A DNA stretch of 64,000 nt from Allodiplogaster sudhausi (taxonomy: Eukaryota; Nematoda; Chromadorea; Rhabditida; Diplogasteridae), in NCBI GenBank assembly GCA_945643635.1, contig CALZFC010000090.1, positions 186,001 through 250,000 on the forward strand, in the 5' to 3' direction. The notes beneath the pieces are model-generated. The model was not told where the DNA came from, made no database searches, and worked only from the letters and a program-made list of their open reading frames with translations. The position numbers were made by a program, and so were the translations under genes. Positions 41,340-55,087 of the stretch are shown in pieces (the stretch's first letter is position 1; each line of letters opens with the position of its first letter).

Positions 41340-41362
41340 GAGAAAGAGAGAGGGAGAGTGAA
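41023..41362. repeat. (GA)n microsatellite
   Basis: About 340 bp of GA with AAGAGA and GGGAGA interruptions. Long SLSLSL and RERERE frames derive from it. Confidence 0.95.
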
Positions 41363-41635
41363 AGACTGCACTTACATAGCAAATACGCAGGAAACCATGG
41401 TATTTTCCAATTGGCAAGAGAGAATCACGGCATCTATAACTATATTCACGTTGTCAATAATGAGGCTTTTCATTATATGCAAAGGTATTAAGTGATAAAT
41501 ATGAATTCACAAATGAAATTAAGTAGCATGATAAATATGAGTTTGCGAGTGAATATATAATTCAAATGAATCTTTCATCATTGACCTGTTCATTTCTCCT
41601 CCAATCCATCGCGCTGCTCGGTCGACTTTTGATGG
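41100..41635 (+). repeat. direct duplicate of 35285-35715
   Basis: 5' flank of the intact F-box unit; see the partner copy for shared blocks. Similarity ends near GGTCGACTTTTGA, the deletion breakpoint in the broken copy. Confidence 0.85.
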
Positions 41636-42194
41636 CTCTGGCATTGGTTTGTGTTTTTCTTCAGATGTGTGATGTTCGACTAATACATCGAATAATCTAT
41701 ATCTATATAAGGAATATGGCAATAAGAAATATATCGTTCATAGTAAAAAAAACTTCTTTTATCATAAATTCTTCCGCCGCTGGCGGTCCTCGTCTTCTTC
41801 TACTTGGGTGCCAAGAAGGTAAAGAAGGTAAATGAGCTTCTTTTTTCTCCACTACTATTTTAGATTTGATTTGGAATGCCTAAAAGAACCCTGATAATAT
41901 GAATCTTATTTAAAAAAAAAATATATATATAATAATAATAATAAGTTAATCAAGAAAAGTTTTAAAGAAAATATAAAAATTCTATTCTCCGGTTTCAGTG
42001 GTAAATGCCACTGCGGCAATCATTAAAGGAGGTTTCCTGGGAATAATTAACATATGTTGTGTTTTATGTGGGTAAGCTCATATTGGCGTAAAACATATAT
42101 ACAGAAAATTTGAGCGATTTTCTCCCATTATATTCTGAGCAATAGTAACGCGAAAACTGGAGGGTAGAGAATTAGCTACGGTAGGTCATAGCCG

Positions 42195-42310
42195 CCCTCC
42201 TATTTCACATGCTCTCTCGACCGAGCGACAGGCAACTTTTTGAGCGCGCGCATTCAAAGTGGTTCTCTCACGTTACTGTAAAATTATTCGCCGGATACTT
42301 CCTTTAATCG
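42195..42310 (+). repeat. dispersed repeat, copy 3
   Basis: CCTCCTATTTCACATGCTCT, GCGCATTCAAAGTGGT and CTTCCTTTAATC match 1196-1310. It falls in the segment absent from the broken F-box unit. Confidence 0.5.
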
Positions 42311-42477
42311 GAGTGTATTTTTAATATTATTTAAATAATATTTTGTGGATTATTATTTGTCACATGGCAACCAGCAGAGTTTGTTAAAGCATTGCAAAGT
42401 GAAATGCACTTTTGCTGTGAGAATATCATGTGAGATATTCTTGCTTATTTGTCATTAACTCTGTGCTTGATTGAAAG

Positions 42478-44049
42478 GTCGCGGAGTGGCTGCGGAGCGC
42501 CATTGGGAACAGCGGCGATTCGGGCAAGGACAGCGGCGGAGATTCGTGAGCACTTTCACTTTTGTTGTCATTAAATAGAGAGAGAGAAAGAGAGAAAGAG
42601 AGAAAGAGAGAAAGAGAGAGAGAATGAGTTAGAGAAAGAGGAGATAAAGAGGGAAAGAGAGAAAGAGAGAAAGAGAGAAGGAGAGAGAGAGGGAGAGAGA
42701 GACGGAGTAGGCTAACAATAAGAGATCTCAAGAGGAAAAAAAGTTGGGATGAAAATGTATAAGAGGAAAATTAGAGTTCTAACTTACCTTAATGTGAGCA
42801 TCATTACTTGGGTTGCATCACTTGAGTCATATTGTGCAATTTTAGTTCTTCGTATTTATAGTATGACCACTATGATAGATGAATGAATGATTCCTTCAGG
42901 AACGGCAACCTGCCCGACGAGATGCTCGCCGCCATCTTCGCCCTCCTGCCATCCGACGCGCTTTCCAAGTCACGCCAAGTCTGCCGACGGTGGATGAATG
43001 CCGAGAGAGCACACCGGTCAGTTCGAGAGTTTCCAAAGAAATTTCCTTTCGCTTCTCCTCTTTTCCTCCGACCCCTTTTCTCTTTTCTCTCTCTTTTTCT
43101 CCTTTCCATCGCTCCTTTGCAGTCGACGAATGCAGCGTGCTCATCTCTGCTCTGCTGTGGCCCATTTCATCAACAGCCACTGGACAGTTCGCTCAGTGGC
43201 TGTCAATGTCTTGCCGCTCGTTCAACGTAGTCGGTGGGCACTCATCTCTTCTTTCTTTCTCTTCTTTCTTTCTCTGTCTTTCTCTCTACTTTTATTTCTC
43301 TCTCTTTTCCTCTCTCTCTCTCTCTCGCTATCTCTCTAAGTGTCTTCTCTCCTTGCAGTGGTCCTCTTCCCTCAATGGACACGCTCGTGACGGCTTTTCG
43401 TATGGCCTCCCTCGGCATCGCCTTGGATGCCTCGATCACTGCCGAGTGGCTCTCCTCCATCTGTTGGGCGGATCTTGAATGCGCCATTCTGAACGTCACC
43501 TTCCTCATCCGTCCCTCAACGCCCGGCCTCTCCGAGTTCCTCTCTGCACTCGCCTCCAATCAGAGCGTCTATAATCTCACGATGAATCTGCCCGCTTTCC
43601 TCGGAGCCGATTCTACGCTCGCTCTCCTTCCCTGCTATCGCCATCCCCTGTGCATGCTGCTCCTGAATGCGAAGGGACTGCCGGTCGACCTACTTCTCGA
43701 CGCACTCGTCGACGGCGTCGGCCATAACCGTCCCTCGATCGTCCGCTTTGAAGAGTGTGTTGTGGGACCAACCAAGTTCTACGAAATCATTGCGGTCAGT
43801 TTCTGTTTACTCATATTCATCTAAAAAAGATCATTCTGCATATTACTTTTTTTTACAATTGTTTTAAAAACAAACAATAAAATAAAGCTATTACATGAAT
43901 ATCTTCAGGCCTGGGAATCTCTCGAATCTCCCCCTTCCATCACTATCATTTTCTGTGCCTGCCCCGGAGCGTCGCTGTGGTTACGTGGTCGCAAGGACTT
44001 CGTGAAGGGGACCGCTAACCTCACGATCTTGTGTTTTCCTAGGAAGTGA
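42478..44049 (+). CDS. F-box protein
   Basis: Substrate-receptor type subunit expected to dock on SKP1/cullin ubiquitin ligases. Exons in phase: 42478-42545, 42900-43016, 43123-43233, 43359-43794, 43909-44049 (TGA); 290 codons. F-box: LPDEMLAAIFALLPSDALSK, then SRQVCRRWMNAERAHR. The remainder shows leucine-rich alternation (FLIRPSTPGLSEFLSALASN, LTMNLPAFLGADSTLALLPC), like the substrate-binding half of nematode F-box proteins. The start is unresolved: the first exon begins after an acceptor at phase 0. An upstream hydrophobic piece, 41768-41817 (ILPPLAVLVFFYLGAKK, donor AAG|GTAAAG), is in phase but has neither ATG nor acceptor. A membrane-anchored F-box form is possible but unproven. Confidence 0.72.
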
Positions 44050-44194
44050 ACTATTTAGTATGAGAATGAATTATATATTTCCTGTTATATCTCTTTGCCG
44101 GCAAAGATTCTTGTAAACTTCCTCTTTGCTTTATAGATGGTCCCACTTGCCGTGCTACTTTTTTCTATGCGTGTCATTTCTTTATTACTACGGC

Positions 44195-44325
44195 GAATTC
44201 AAGAGAGAAGAGATGATGACAGCTTGTATTGACTGCAGAATCGTTGACTACATCAAGTGCTCATTACCGGTGTGTATCATGGAAAGTAAACCCAGTCACG
44301 TGAAAGGAGAGTGATATCGGGAGGT
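44195..44325 (+). repeat. duplicated flank, partner of 35125-35262
   Basis: 3' flank of the F-box gene with TGCAGAATCGTTGACTAC, GCTCATTACCGG and TATCATGGAAAG. Confidence 0.6.
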
Positions 44326-44339
44326 TGCAGCATAATGAT

Positions 44340-45234
44340 AGGGAGTGAGAGAGAGAAAGATACAGAGAGGTAGATTGAGTGAGAATGAGAGAGAGATTCG
44401 AGAGAGAGAGAGGTAAGAGAGAAAACTAGAGGAAGAGAGATGGTATACACAGACGCAGAGAGGGAGAGAGAGAGCATAGAGAAAGAGAGGGAGATAAGAG
44501 CAGAGATAAAGAAGGAGAGAGACGCAGAGAAAGATCAGCCTGCAGAGACCAGCAGAGGAATAATTGGGCTGTTTTACGCAAAGAGAATGAAAGTGCCGGA
44601 GGAAGGGAATGAGGTGAGATAGAGAGCACTTCAAACTGTATTAATCCACCAATGCCAGCTGCGGCCACATGGATCTCGCGTGCGGCGGCGACCGATTAGA
44701 AGCGGTCAATCCACCCGGAAGGCTCCTTTTACTGCTGCGAAGAAAGGCTGTTGAGGAAGAAGCAAATTGATCGCATTCGGAGTTTTACTTGAATAGAAAG
44801 TCAGTGTCTCCGGTATCCTCAAGCGCGCGTGGTTGTTTTCTCACTGGCTCTGGTATTTTTGAGAATATTGCTTTATCTCCTTTGATTTCCTTACATCTTT
44901 CCCCTCTCCTATTCCCATTCTGCTTCTAACTTCTCTTCCTCTTTTCTTTTATATCTCTCACTTACCTTGACTTATCTTTTCATTCTCTCCTTTCTGTTGC
45001 CCTCCTGCTCTCTCTCTCTCTGTCTCCATTTCTCCATCAAATTTTGCCCAATCCACATCATTTATCAGCTGCCATCTAAACAGTTCACACGAAGAGGTAT
45101 AAGAAACGAAGCGAAAGAACATTCATTGATCAATGTTGAAAACGAAACCCGAGAAAAGAAACGAAGAAGCGAGCGTATCAATGTATTCAGGGTAAAATAA
45201 CTATAGCTGGCGATACGGGAGCAGAAAGGTAAAG

Positions 45235-45283
<49 letters not shown>

Positions 45284-46059
45284 GAGAGAAAGAGTAGAGA
45301 GAAAAGAAGAATTCGTGAAGAGGTCAGATGTGTACGCTGAGCTTCTTGGGATAGTAATCAAAATGTTCCTTATTGGCCTCTTACTCAACTAGATAAAATT
45401 GGCGAGGAACTTATAGTTTCCAAATCACATTTCCGATTTACGAGCAATAAAAAAGGCGCAAATTGAGGTATGAACAAAGAAAACGAGTTAGCACTTCAAC
45501 TTTCCTTCAATCTCCTTGCAAATTGGGCCATTTTAGAGATAAAATAAACAGAATGGCAATACTGTGAAATATGAAGAGAAACAAATATTTCCATCAAAAC
45601 AAACGAGTCATGATAAAACGAGATAAAATATATTTTAAAAAAAATATCGAAATAAATGAACATTCTTCTTTCTTGTAAGAGATACAATCCATCCAGATCC
45701 CTGAGCTGATATCTCTTCTATTCATAGCTTGCAGTTCTGGGGGCGGAGCCCAACATGACAACGGTAAAAAAGTGGCCAAAATCGAGCAAATTATTTGTCT
45801 GTCTCGTGTTAGTCAGTCGAGATCGGGTATATCTACTAGGCTTAAAAGCATGCAAAAATATCATAGACGGCGTGATCATTCATAGAAAACGTGTAATAGC
45901 TATAAGAACAATGTAAAATTTACATTAAATACAATATCACTGTAAAATATCAGTCGAATTACTTTCCAAGTCTGAAGCCAGTAAGTCGTAAGTCCTTAAT
46001 CTTAAGACCTTAACTCCTTAAAAGAAATCTTAAGACATTAATCTTAAGACCTTAACTCC
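44340..46059. other. intergenic between F-box and BRWD-like genes
   Basis: GA tract at 44340-44540; a dispersed-repeat copy at 44715-44900 matching 26700-26890; GA tract at 45240-45300; and at 45985-46050 tandem CCTTAATCTTAAGACCTTAACT-type units beside the 3' end of the minus-strand gene. No gene seen. Confidence 0.6.
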
Positions 46060-48441
46060 TTAAAAGACTCTGGGCTTGCGCTGTCTTCCCCTCTGGCTGT
46101 AGCTCGGCTCTCTTGGCAGCTGCTCTTCGTCTTCCTCATCGTCGTCCTCCGCGTAATGCATGCGCTGCATGGCGCGTCGCGGCCGCGTCGCGGCAGGGTT
46201 CTGAGAGGGCCGCCGGGAGGCATTGGGGATGACTGTCTTCGTCGTGGTCTTCACGGCCTTCCTTCCGTAGTGACTGGGCTCCTTGTGCTCTTCTTCTTCC
46301 TCCTCTTCTTCTTCTTCTTCTTGGTCAGTGGACGCGATGCGAGCTCGCTTGGCTTTTCTGGAAAGCAGACAATATTACGCGTTTTTTTTGTTACACTTTC
46401 TTACGATGCGTTTGACTCTCTACGCTTTCTGTATCTCACTCTCTCATCTCTCTCTCCTCTCGCTATATTCTCTTTAACTTCCACCCTCACTTCTCTCTCT
46501 CTCTCTGTGTGTGTTCTCTATCTCTCTATTCTCTCTTTCTCTCTCTCTTTTCTCTCCCCCTCTCTCTCGCTCTCTCCCAACCTCGAGTTCTTGTTCCCAC
46601 TCGTCCTTGCCGCTCTGGTTGATTTCCTGGTGGACGACGCATTCGTGGCCGTTGTCATGGTTGAGCTGCGAGTGCGCGTTGTTGAACTTGTTCCCGTTGA
46701 CGAGGCGGGGGAAACTGAATTGGAAAACAATTTTGTTGGCTGAAAGTTTTAAGTGAACAACTTAAAAAGTTAAAAATGAAAACCTTTTAAGGCACAACTT
46801 TTTCCTCTATTCTAGTACAAACTAAGGAATCTTCCTAGAATTTGATTGCAACATTTTATTTTGCAAAAATTTAAATTATTTATTCATTTTTAAATACTCA
46901 CTTGGCCCTCCTTCCTCTCCGTCTTCTTCTTCTTCCTCGTTCTCTTCCTCGCTCGTCGTCTGACGTCTCCTCTTTCTCCTGCTCTCTTTTGCCTTCTTTG
47001 TCGACCTGCGCACCTCTTCGTCATCCACGTACTAAATAGTGAAATATCTCATTTGTTGTACAATTGTTTTCTAAACATAAAAAGTCCCGAATATTACCGA
47101 ATATCATGAATATTCACGTAAATAATAGCTATGTACTTTGAAGATCAAAATTAATAATATTTTAATCGACTAAAGAAAGTAAATATTTTACATATTTATT
47201 TTTAACCTTTATATTAACAAATACCCCAAATATGTAAGATACAACAAAATTGACAAACCTCTTCGTCTTCGTCATCGATTGGCTCTTCTTCCTCCTACAA
47301 TCAAACATCTTTTACTAGTGATTCTGCGAATTCTTCAGAGTAACCATTTTTTTCCGATTTCTATTACAATTCCAAATTTTTACTCCTGGAACTCAAGGTC
47401 AAGTTTAAACGCAATTTTGTTAAATAAATATTTATAAATTAAAATAAAATGTATTAATCTTTTTAAAAAATCCACACCTCTTCTTCCTCATCATCGTCAT
47501 CTTCCTTCTCCTCTTTCTTCACGACCGGTTGCTTCTTCCGATCTCTCCCAGCTGAGCGCTCTCTCGCCGTCCTCTGCTGCACCACCACTTTCTGGCTGCT
47601 GCTCGTGCCCGCCTCTTCCTCTGCATCTCTGCCCTCTCCTCTCTCCTCCTGCTCCATCTTCACTCTGTTCTGTCTGCCTCCGTTGTTCGTTCGACGGGAG
47701 GACGAAGAAGTTTCTCCACCGAAATGGACGCTTGTTCCTAAAGAGATTGTCGAGTTGTTAATGGCGAAGTAAAAATTCATTACAAAAGTGCCTTTTTGTA
47801 AGCAATAATTTAATTTTTTTTAAATAATGTAAATCCAAATGAAATGTATTAAAAAAAAAACTTAAAAAAAATGTCTCCTCTTTTAGCTTTTTTGACCTTA
47901 TATAAAAAGAAGAATAAATGAAGAATAATCCTTGAACACACCGGTTGTCCTGTCAACTGCACCAGACACCATCTTACGATAATAGCCATTCTGTGTGTGC
48001 GAGAGAAGTCTTCCAGAGTGAGAGGTCGTTGACACTTGCAAAGGGGGCGGAGCGTCCGAACTGAAATAAAAGAAAAAAAAGGAAATGTGGGACAGATATT
48101 AAGAAAATATATTCGAATTGTGCGGTAAGGTCAATCATTCCACTCTTTTTTCTTGCCCTTTACTCTCTTTCTCTAACTCTTCTCCCTCCCTCTCATCTCA
48201 CACCCACTCTCTCTCTCTCTCTCTCTATCTTCCATTTCTCGCTCGCTCCCTCTCCACTCTCTCTCTCTCTCTATCTTCCATCTCTCGTTCGCTCCCTCTC
48301 CACTCTCTCTCTCTCTCTCACCTCCTAGTTGCATATCTGCTCTGCTTCATCTGTCTCTCCTGCTGCTTCTGAATCCTCCTTCTCAGTCTTCTATGGTCAT
48401 CTCCAGTGATAGCAGCAACACTGGCAACAGCCCGTTCGAAT
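46060..48441 (-). CDS. BRWD-like exons 35-41: low-complexity C-terminal tail
   Basis: Exons 48322-48441, 47942-48060, 47478-47737, 47259-47294, 46902-47031, 46582-46714, 46060-46357. Arg/Gln helix ([17 protein letters not shown]), repeated acidic runs (DDDDEEEEE), lysine/arginine clusters and a Ser/Thr block. Stop TAA at 46060-46062. Confidence 0.85.
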
Positions 48442-48877
48442 CTGCATGAAGGATAATCCTTTCTCAATGTATTTTTTGAGTGATACATTTTGATTAAGGT
48501 TGACATATTAAATTTTCGAATAAAAAATATCCATAAATACATTTAGGGGATCTTCACTTGTCATATGCACAGTCAAACGGTTTTTTCATTGAATACGACG
48601 TATACGTAACTAATACTTTGCTTAAGAAGTTGAAAAATCCTTTGAAGTTTAAAAAAAATGTATATATTTGTAAAAACTTTGTCTTTGAAAGAAATAGAAT
48701 TACTCGAATAACTGACTTTGTAACACTGGCAGCAAAACGGCCTGCACAGATTGAAGAGAGTGCTTGCGAGTCTTTGTAGACCTAGAGAAATTGGCTACTT
48801 TCATAGAATAATGCAAAATCATTTAACATTAGCTTTGCAAGAGGTATAACTGGGGGAAAACGAAGAACTATCGAGGA

Positions 48878-48972
<95 letters not shown>

Positions 48973-50463
48973 TTATTAATTTATATATACACAAGTTAAT
49001 ACTTAAATTAGAAATATAGAAATAATAAAAACACACCTGCGACCGCCTGTTGTCAATGTTTCCTCTGACCAGCTGAAGGAGGGTCTGGATTCGATCTTCA
49101 AGATCCTTTGGAGAAGTGATTTCTCCCTCAATGAGAAGCCTTCGAAGTGACGTCAGATCAGCCACGCCCACTTGCCACACCGTCTCCAGCTCCTTTAAAG
49201 AGGAACGCATATGCAAATTAATCTCTAGAAAATAATAAATTTTAATTACGTATTCACATCTGAATCGAATTTGAAATAAGAGGGTGCATCTGAATGGAAA
49301 AGTTTCTGAATTCGGAAAAAAATAGGTTATTTTCTAGAGCTTCGTATAAGGTGGCTAATTCGATTCTAATTAAGCAACAAAAAAAAGCAAATAATAAAAA
49401 AATGGCATGAAAAAATTATACCTCGACACTGTCCTCGGAATGAAGGAAATGTCTGGCGCTGCTCTCTCGAAGAATTCCGTCAAGTACCGCCTCGCACTCC
49501 ATGACCCAGCCGCCGATCGGAACCGCAGAATTCTCAGACGGATTGGGCTCGACCGATCGCGACGAAGCGATATCGTGGACTGAGAAAAAAAAACATATTT
49601 ATCTCTTATAATAAAGATAAACGAAGAAAACTTATTCATTACCTCGCTCCCTGTGACGATACTCTCGAAGCTCTTCAGTTGGTAGATCAAAGCACGAATC
49701 GAAGAAGGGCACAATATCCGTCAGTGTCGAGTCCCTGAATCTTTGCACTTTCTTCAATTACTTCATTCTCTCCTACATTTAATACTACTCAACAGAATGA
49801 AGAAAAGGGAAAATTCTAAGCGTTTCCAAATTTTCACTAACAATAAATCCCGTTTTAAAATAAATAAAAGACACAACTAAAAAATAAAAAGATAAAGACT
49901 TTTTTGGAGGAACGATGAGATAAAATACGAGTGAGAAAAGAAAAAGGAACATTGAAAATCGGATGATGGCCTCGACGAGAACTCTCGCATTTCGGACGAT
50001 GGTGCTGGTGGGATCGTTGAAGAGCTGAGCATTGATTGCGATGTAGCAAACGTCATGGTGAAAGGCGCGAAGACTCCTGCAATTATATAAAAAAAAGGTA
50101 TGTTAATTATATTAGCTAATAAAGTATTAAAATTTCTATTTAAATTAAAAAAAAATATATTCTCGCCTGTAGAAGCCGTTCTCCAGTCGCTTGATGACGG
50201 TAGTAAGATCAATCGGGTAGTCAATGTAGGAAGGGTAGGAAGGGAACTCGGCCGTGTCCACGGGATGAGTGAACACCTGTCAAGTGAGGAGGTCCACTTC
50301 TCTATTTCCTTTTGTATCTATTTCTCTCTCTCTCTCCCACTCTCTCTCGCTCTAGCTGTTCCTCATTCTTTTTATTTCTCTCCCCTCTCTTTGTCTCTCT
50401 CTCTCTATCTCTAGCTGTCCCTCATTCTTTGTCTTTTTCGTTTTATTTCTCTCTCTCCTCTCT

Positions 50464-50494
<31 letters not shown>

Positions 50495-50797
50495 GTACCG
50501 AAACAACTTCTTGATGGCAGATGATCTCGACGGCCTCAGCCAATCGTCTCCTGGTGGCCGTTCCTTCTGGGTCTTCCTCTGGCCAATCTCCTGGCTTTAC
50601 TTTCGACTTTGCCAACTGCAGCAAGTCTTCGCTGCTCACGGGTTGACCTGAAGAAAATGAATAGGTAAAAGGAAAAAATATATTGCATAAAATGTATTGC
50701 AAAAGTTTGTTTCCTAAGTAAACAAAAATCCAACAGAATGTGAAGCAGAATACATATACAATATCTTGTAATGAAATTTCCAAAGCGTGCTGAATGG

Positions 50798-50872
<75 letters not shown>

Positions 50873-53800
50873 CCTGAACGTCGACCAGACATCCGTTTCT
50901 GCACGTCCCACGGAGACATTCGCTCATCCTCACCCGTGTCCCAGCGGATCTTCAGGTTCATCCAGCTCGAGCTACAAGATTGTGGTTATAGTGAAATAAG
51001 GAAAGCGAGAGAGAGAGAGAGAGAGAGAGAGAGCATCCAACTTGGGTTCGTCGTCGTCCAATGCAGAGACCGCCTCCACACTGCCTGTCCACCACTGGTC
51101 GTCGATGACAGCCTCGATGGGATCTCCCGCGTCGTAGACTGTCAAGAAGCTCTCTTCGAAGATGGAACGGAGAACGATGAAGTCGGGCACGTCTTGCAGG
51201 TCGTGGTGTCTATAGCGATTCATAAGTACCATATGGTAATATATGACGGTGGAGACTAAAAACATCTCCGTTTTTGCGCTTTTAACTCTCTTTTTTAAAG
51301 ATTTGTTAGTGTCATTTTTGCAGACACTATACAAATCTCACAAAGCAGTTGAAAAAAACCCGAATACCTCTTCTCTAAAGCTCTCTCAAGTTGTATTTCA
51401 AAATTGGACTATGATTTTTGTTTTCGAGTCCGAAATGCAAAAAAAAAGTTCTTTGCAAAACACTTACTCTGCATTCATTCATTCAACAATTCGGTAAGTT
51501 AGGAACATATTTGGGATCGGGGAGGGGGGAAACGGTCACGCAACAAACTGACTTGACATGCCAGCTGACCGCAGTCCTCCTTCCGTCCTGGTCCACGCGG
51601 GAGAGGCGGAGCACGGTTAGTCGGTATGGCTTGAGAGTGTAGTGCACGTCGTCAACCACGGCGAACTCTTCCGCATCCAATTCAGGTCTGAAACAGACCT
51701 TTTTGACCATGTCAATGCAAGTCATTAGATAAAACATTGCTAATCAAACGTTTTTTTTTTATAAATTTAATTCTTTAAACAAATACTGTCATTGTTAGGG
51801 GTCTTGAAATGAATGCGCGTAATTTTTAGATAAATTAAATAAATTACATTTTGTTTTCACTTAAAATATAAACTACAAAATTTACTTTTAAAAAAGATAA
51901 ATAAAAATAGACTTTGGCCGCATTTTGTCGTGCACCGGATAGATCTTCTTCTGCTCCACGTTTGAGATGTAATTCTCGTGTCCTTGACGAAAGTAAACCA
52001 CATGATCGCCGACCTAGAAAATGCTAATTAGATAAGAGTATATGTATATATCGTTTATCTCAAAGCATGTTTTAGAAATAAATAAATTTAGGAAAAAAGG
52101 AGTAGACTAATCAAATTAAATAAAATCGACATGACATCTGTTAAAATCAAGTTTTAAAGATGAACCACATCAGCACCAGAGGTGGAACAGGCCCGGGCCG
52201 GCCGGGCCCAAATTTCCAAGGCCCTGTAGGGCCGGGCCGGGCCCAACCTATGTAGGGCCGGGCCCAACCTAAATTACTCATGATCAACCGAACTCTTGCT
52301 GATCTTGAGTAATTTTGAAGTTCAGGAGTCGTATTCCGCTTCAGAATTAAATAAATGAGAAGCCTTTTGAACAGGAAGTTAAAAGAACTAAGTTTCGCTA
52401 AGAAAATGACGAATTAAAAATTGGAATTTGACATTTTTCAATAATCAGGCCGGCCGGGCCCAAAATCTGAGGGCCGGACCGGGCCGAAATTCTGGGCCCT
52501 AAGGGCCGGCCGGGCCCAAAAAAGTTGGGCCAGTTTCCACCTCTGATCAGGACCAGAATAAATTTTACAAAATAAATAAATAAACCGACCTGTGCAATGT
52601 AGGGAAAACGCCGCGGCTCCACTTTACGCATCCAGTCCGGAAAGGACCTGAGCCATTCTCCTGAAGAAAGAGAAATATTTGACAGTAAAAAATACAAAGA
52701 TGAATAAAGCCATAGAAAAGATACAAGTTTTTATATATATTCTCGAAAAATGTGAATTCTTCGAGAAATTAATTAAAGGACGCAGTAAAACATCGATAAA
52801 AGTAGACAGTAAGAGGATTGGAATCAAAATATTTATTTTTTAAGCGCTCCGAACCTGTCTTCGGACGTCTCGATGCGGAAGGCTTTCTTTCTCTTTCTAC
52901 TCCTGCTGCCACTTCTTCATTTAGACTCTCAGCAATAGCCATGTTCGTTTGAGAGCCACGTCTGGAGAAAGAAGTAGAGAAGTTTCGAAAAAAAAAACAA
53001 ATAATATAGATTATTAAAGCTAAATAAAAATATAAATGTTTTAATGGTCATTCCAAATGAACACATCACTATCAATATTTAAAAATACCAAGTCAATCAA
53101 TACTGATAAAAAGAAGACCGACCTGCCGGCAGCATAATTCTGCTTCTTCCTGGTGCTGCTTTCTCTTGGAATTGAAGTGGACGCAGTCACTTCGTCGTCA
53201 TCGTCATCAATGTGATACTGAAGTTTTCTTTTCATTAATAGCCATTACTCTATTACCTGTATTAACCAAAGATTCTATAAAATCATTTGGCAAATTGTTT
53301 TTTAATTTTTTTTACTTTCCATAAATATAAGTATCCGTAACACATTATTATTATTATTGTGTTAAAAAATTTTATGGATAAATAAATTATGCCCAAAAAT
53401 AAAGAGGTTGAACGCGCACATTCGGCTTCGTCTGCCTGGCCTTCCTCTTGCTGCGAGGCCGTGAATTCGTTGGCCTTGTTGAAGTTGACGGTTGCATCTC
53501 GTCCTCCTCCTCTTCATCTTCTTCTTCATCCACATGATTCGTCTCTTCTTCGTCTTCCTCTCCCTCCTCCATTCCTTCTTCATCTCCAAGGCCGCTCTCT
53601 TCAGTTCGCACTCTTCTCCGGGTTGTGCTAGTCTAAAATATTTTTTTAGATATTTAAAATCTTGAGAAATATATGCAAATATATTCATCATTATTATTAT
53701 GGTAGTACATACATAGTATTCACACTTTTTAAAATATTAATATATAATTAATTAAATAATTTTGGCAAAAAAAAAACCAAACAAAGCATGTACCGCTCCC

Positions 53801-54830
53801 ACAGGTAACTTTTATACAAACATATGACTGATAAAATTAACTTTAACCATAAAAAGTATAAACAAAAAGAAGGTCTTACCTCTACCCTCGGCCGTCTCTG
53901 TTCTCTCTGTTCTCCCATGGAAAAGTCCGTGTCACTGGTATCCGTCGTCTCTCCTTCTTCCTCCTCTTCAGAAGACGACGAAGACGATGAAGAAAAGGCG
54001 CTTGGGACATCTCAATTAAAACACGATCATTTTCAAAATTATAACCCCTATTTATGGTCCTCTATCTTAAAACCTTAATTTCGTAATAATAATAATAAAC
54101 CGATAATAATAATAATAATTATAATTACAAATAATAAGAATAATAAAACCTCACCAGGAATTGCAATCCTTCCATTCGCCTGCTGCAGCTGCTGTTCCAT
54201 GAGTACGGCCTGGGGGTCGATGTACCTCGTCTGCTGCGATGACGTCATCGTCTGCTGGGATGACGTCATGGTGAGGGGGGAGACTCCGACTGCTGCTTCT
54301 CTCGTGGCTGTCATCATTCCTCCTCCTCCGACATTCGGGTAGAGAAGTGCCGCTATCCGAGCGAGGCCTTTCACTTTAAAAAGGGAAATTATTATTTCAA
54401 ATATATATAGCATAGCATATTGAATAAAGTGCCAAGTTTCAAAGATCGATCGAAAAATTAACTAATAAAGCAAACACTCTCTCTCTCTTCCCTCTCTTTC
54501 TCTCTCTCTCTCACTCTCTTCTCCATCTCTCTCCCTCTTCTCATTTCGTGCTCTCTCTTCTCCTTCTCTCCCTCTCTCTCTTCTCCCTCTCTCTCTCTCT
54601 CTCGCTCTGTCTCCCTCTCTCTCTCTCTCTCCTTTTCTCTACTTCTCTTAACAGATCACTCCCCAACCTTTCGTTTTCCTCTCCCTGGTCTGCACAATGG
54701 GATCGTTGCTGCCTGCACTGGATGCTGGTCGAACACGAGACAACTCGAACTCGAACTCGGCTGCCTCTTCTGATGCCATGCGGGATGCCTCGCTGTCCCA
54801 TCTAGAGAAGAGAAGGAAGATAGAAAGCGG

Positions 54831-54866
<36 letters not shown>

Positions 54867-55046
54867 ACATCGAGAAAGAGAATAGTGAGAGAAGAGAAAG
54901 AGGGAGAGAAAGAGAGAATGAGACATCGAGAAAGAGAATAGTGAGAGAAGAGAAAGAGGGAGAGAAAGAGAGAATGAGACATCGAGAAAGAGAATAGTGA
55001 GAGAAGAGAAAGAGGGAGAGAAAGAGAGAGAGCGAGCGTGAGAGAA

Positions 55047-55087
<41 letters not shown>

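Noticed and set aside
48880..48990. Tyr/Ile repeat peptide (YIYIYI)
   Set aside because: Intronic (AT)n microsatellite; exons on both sides are joined in phase without it.
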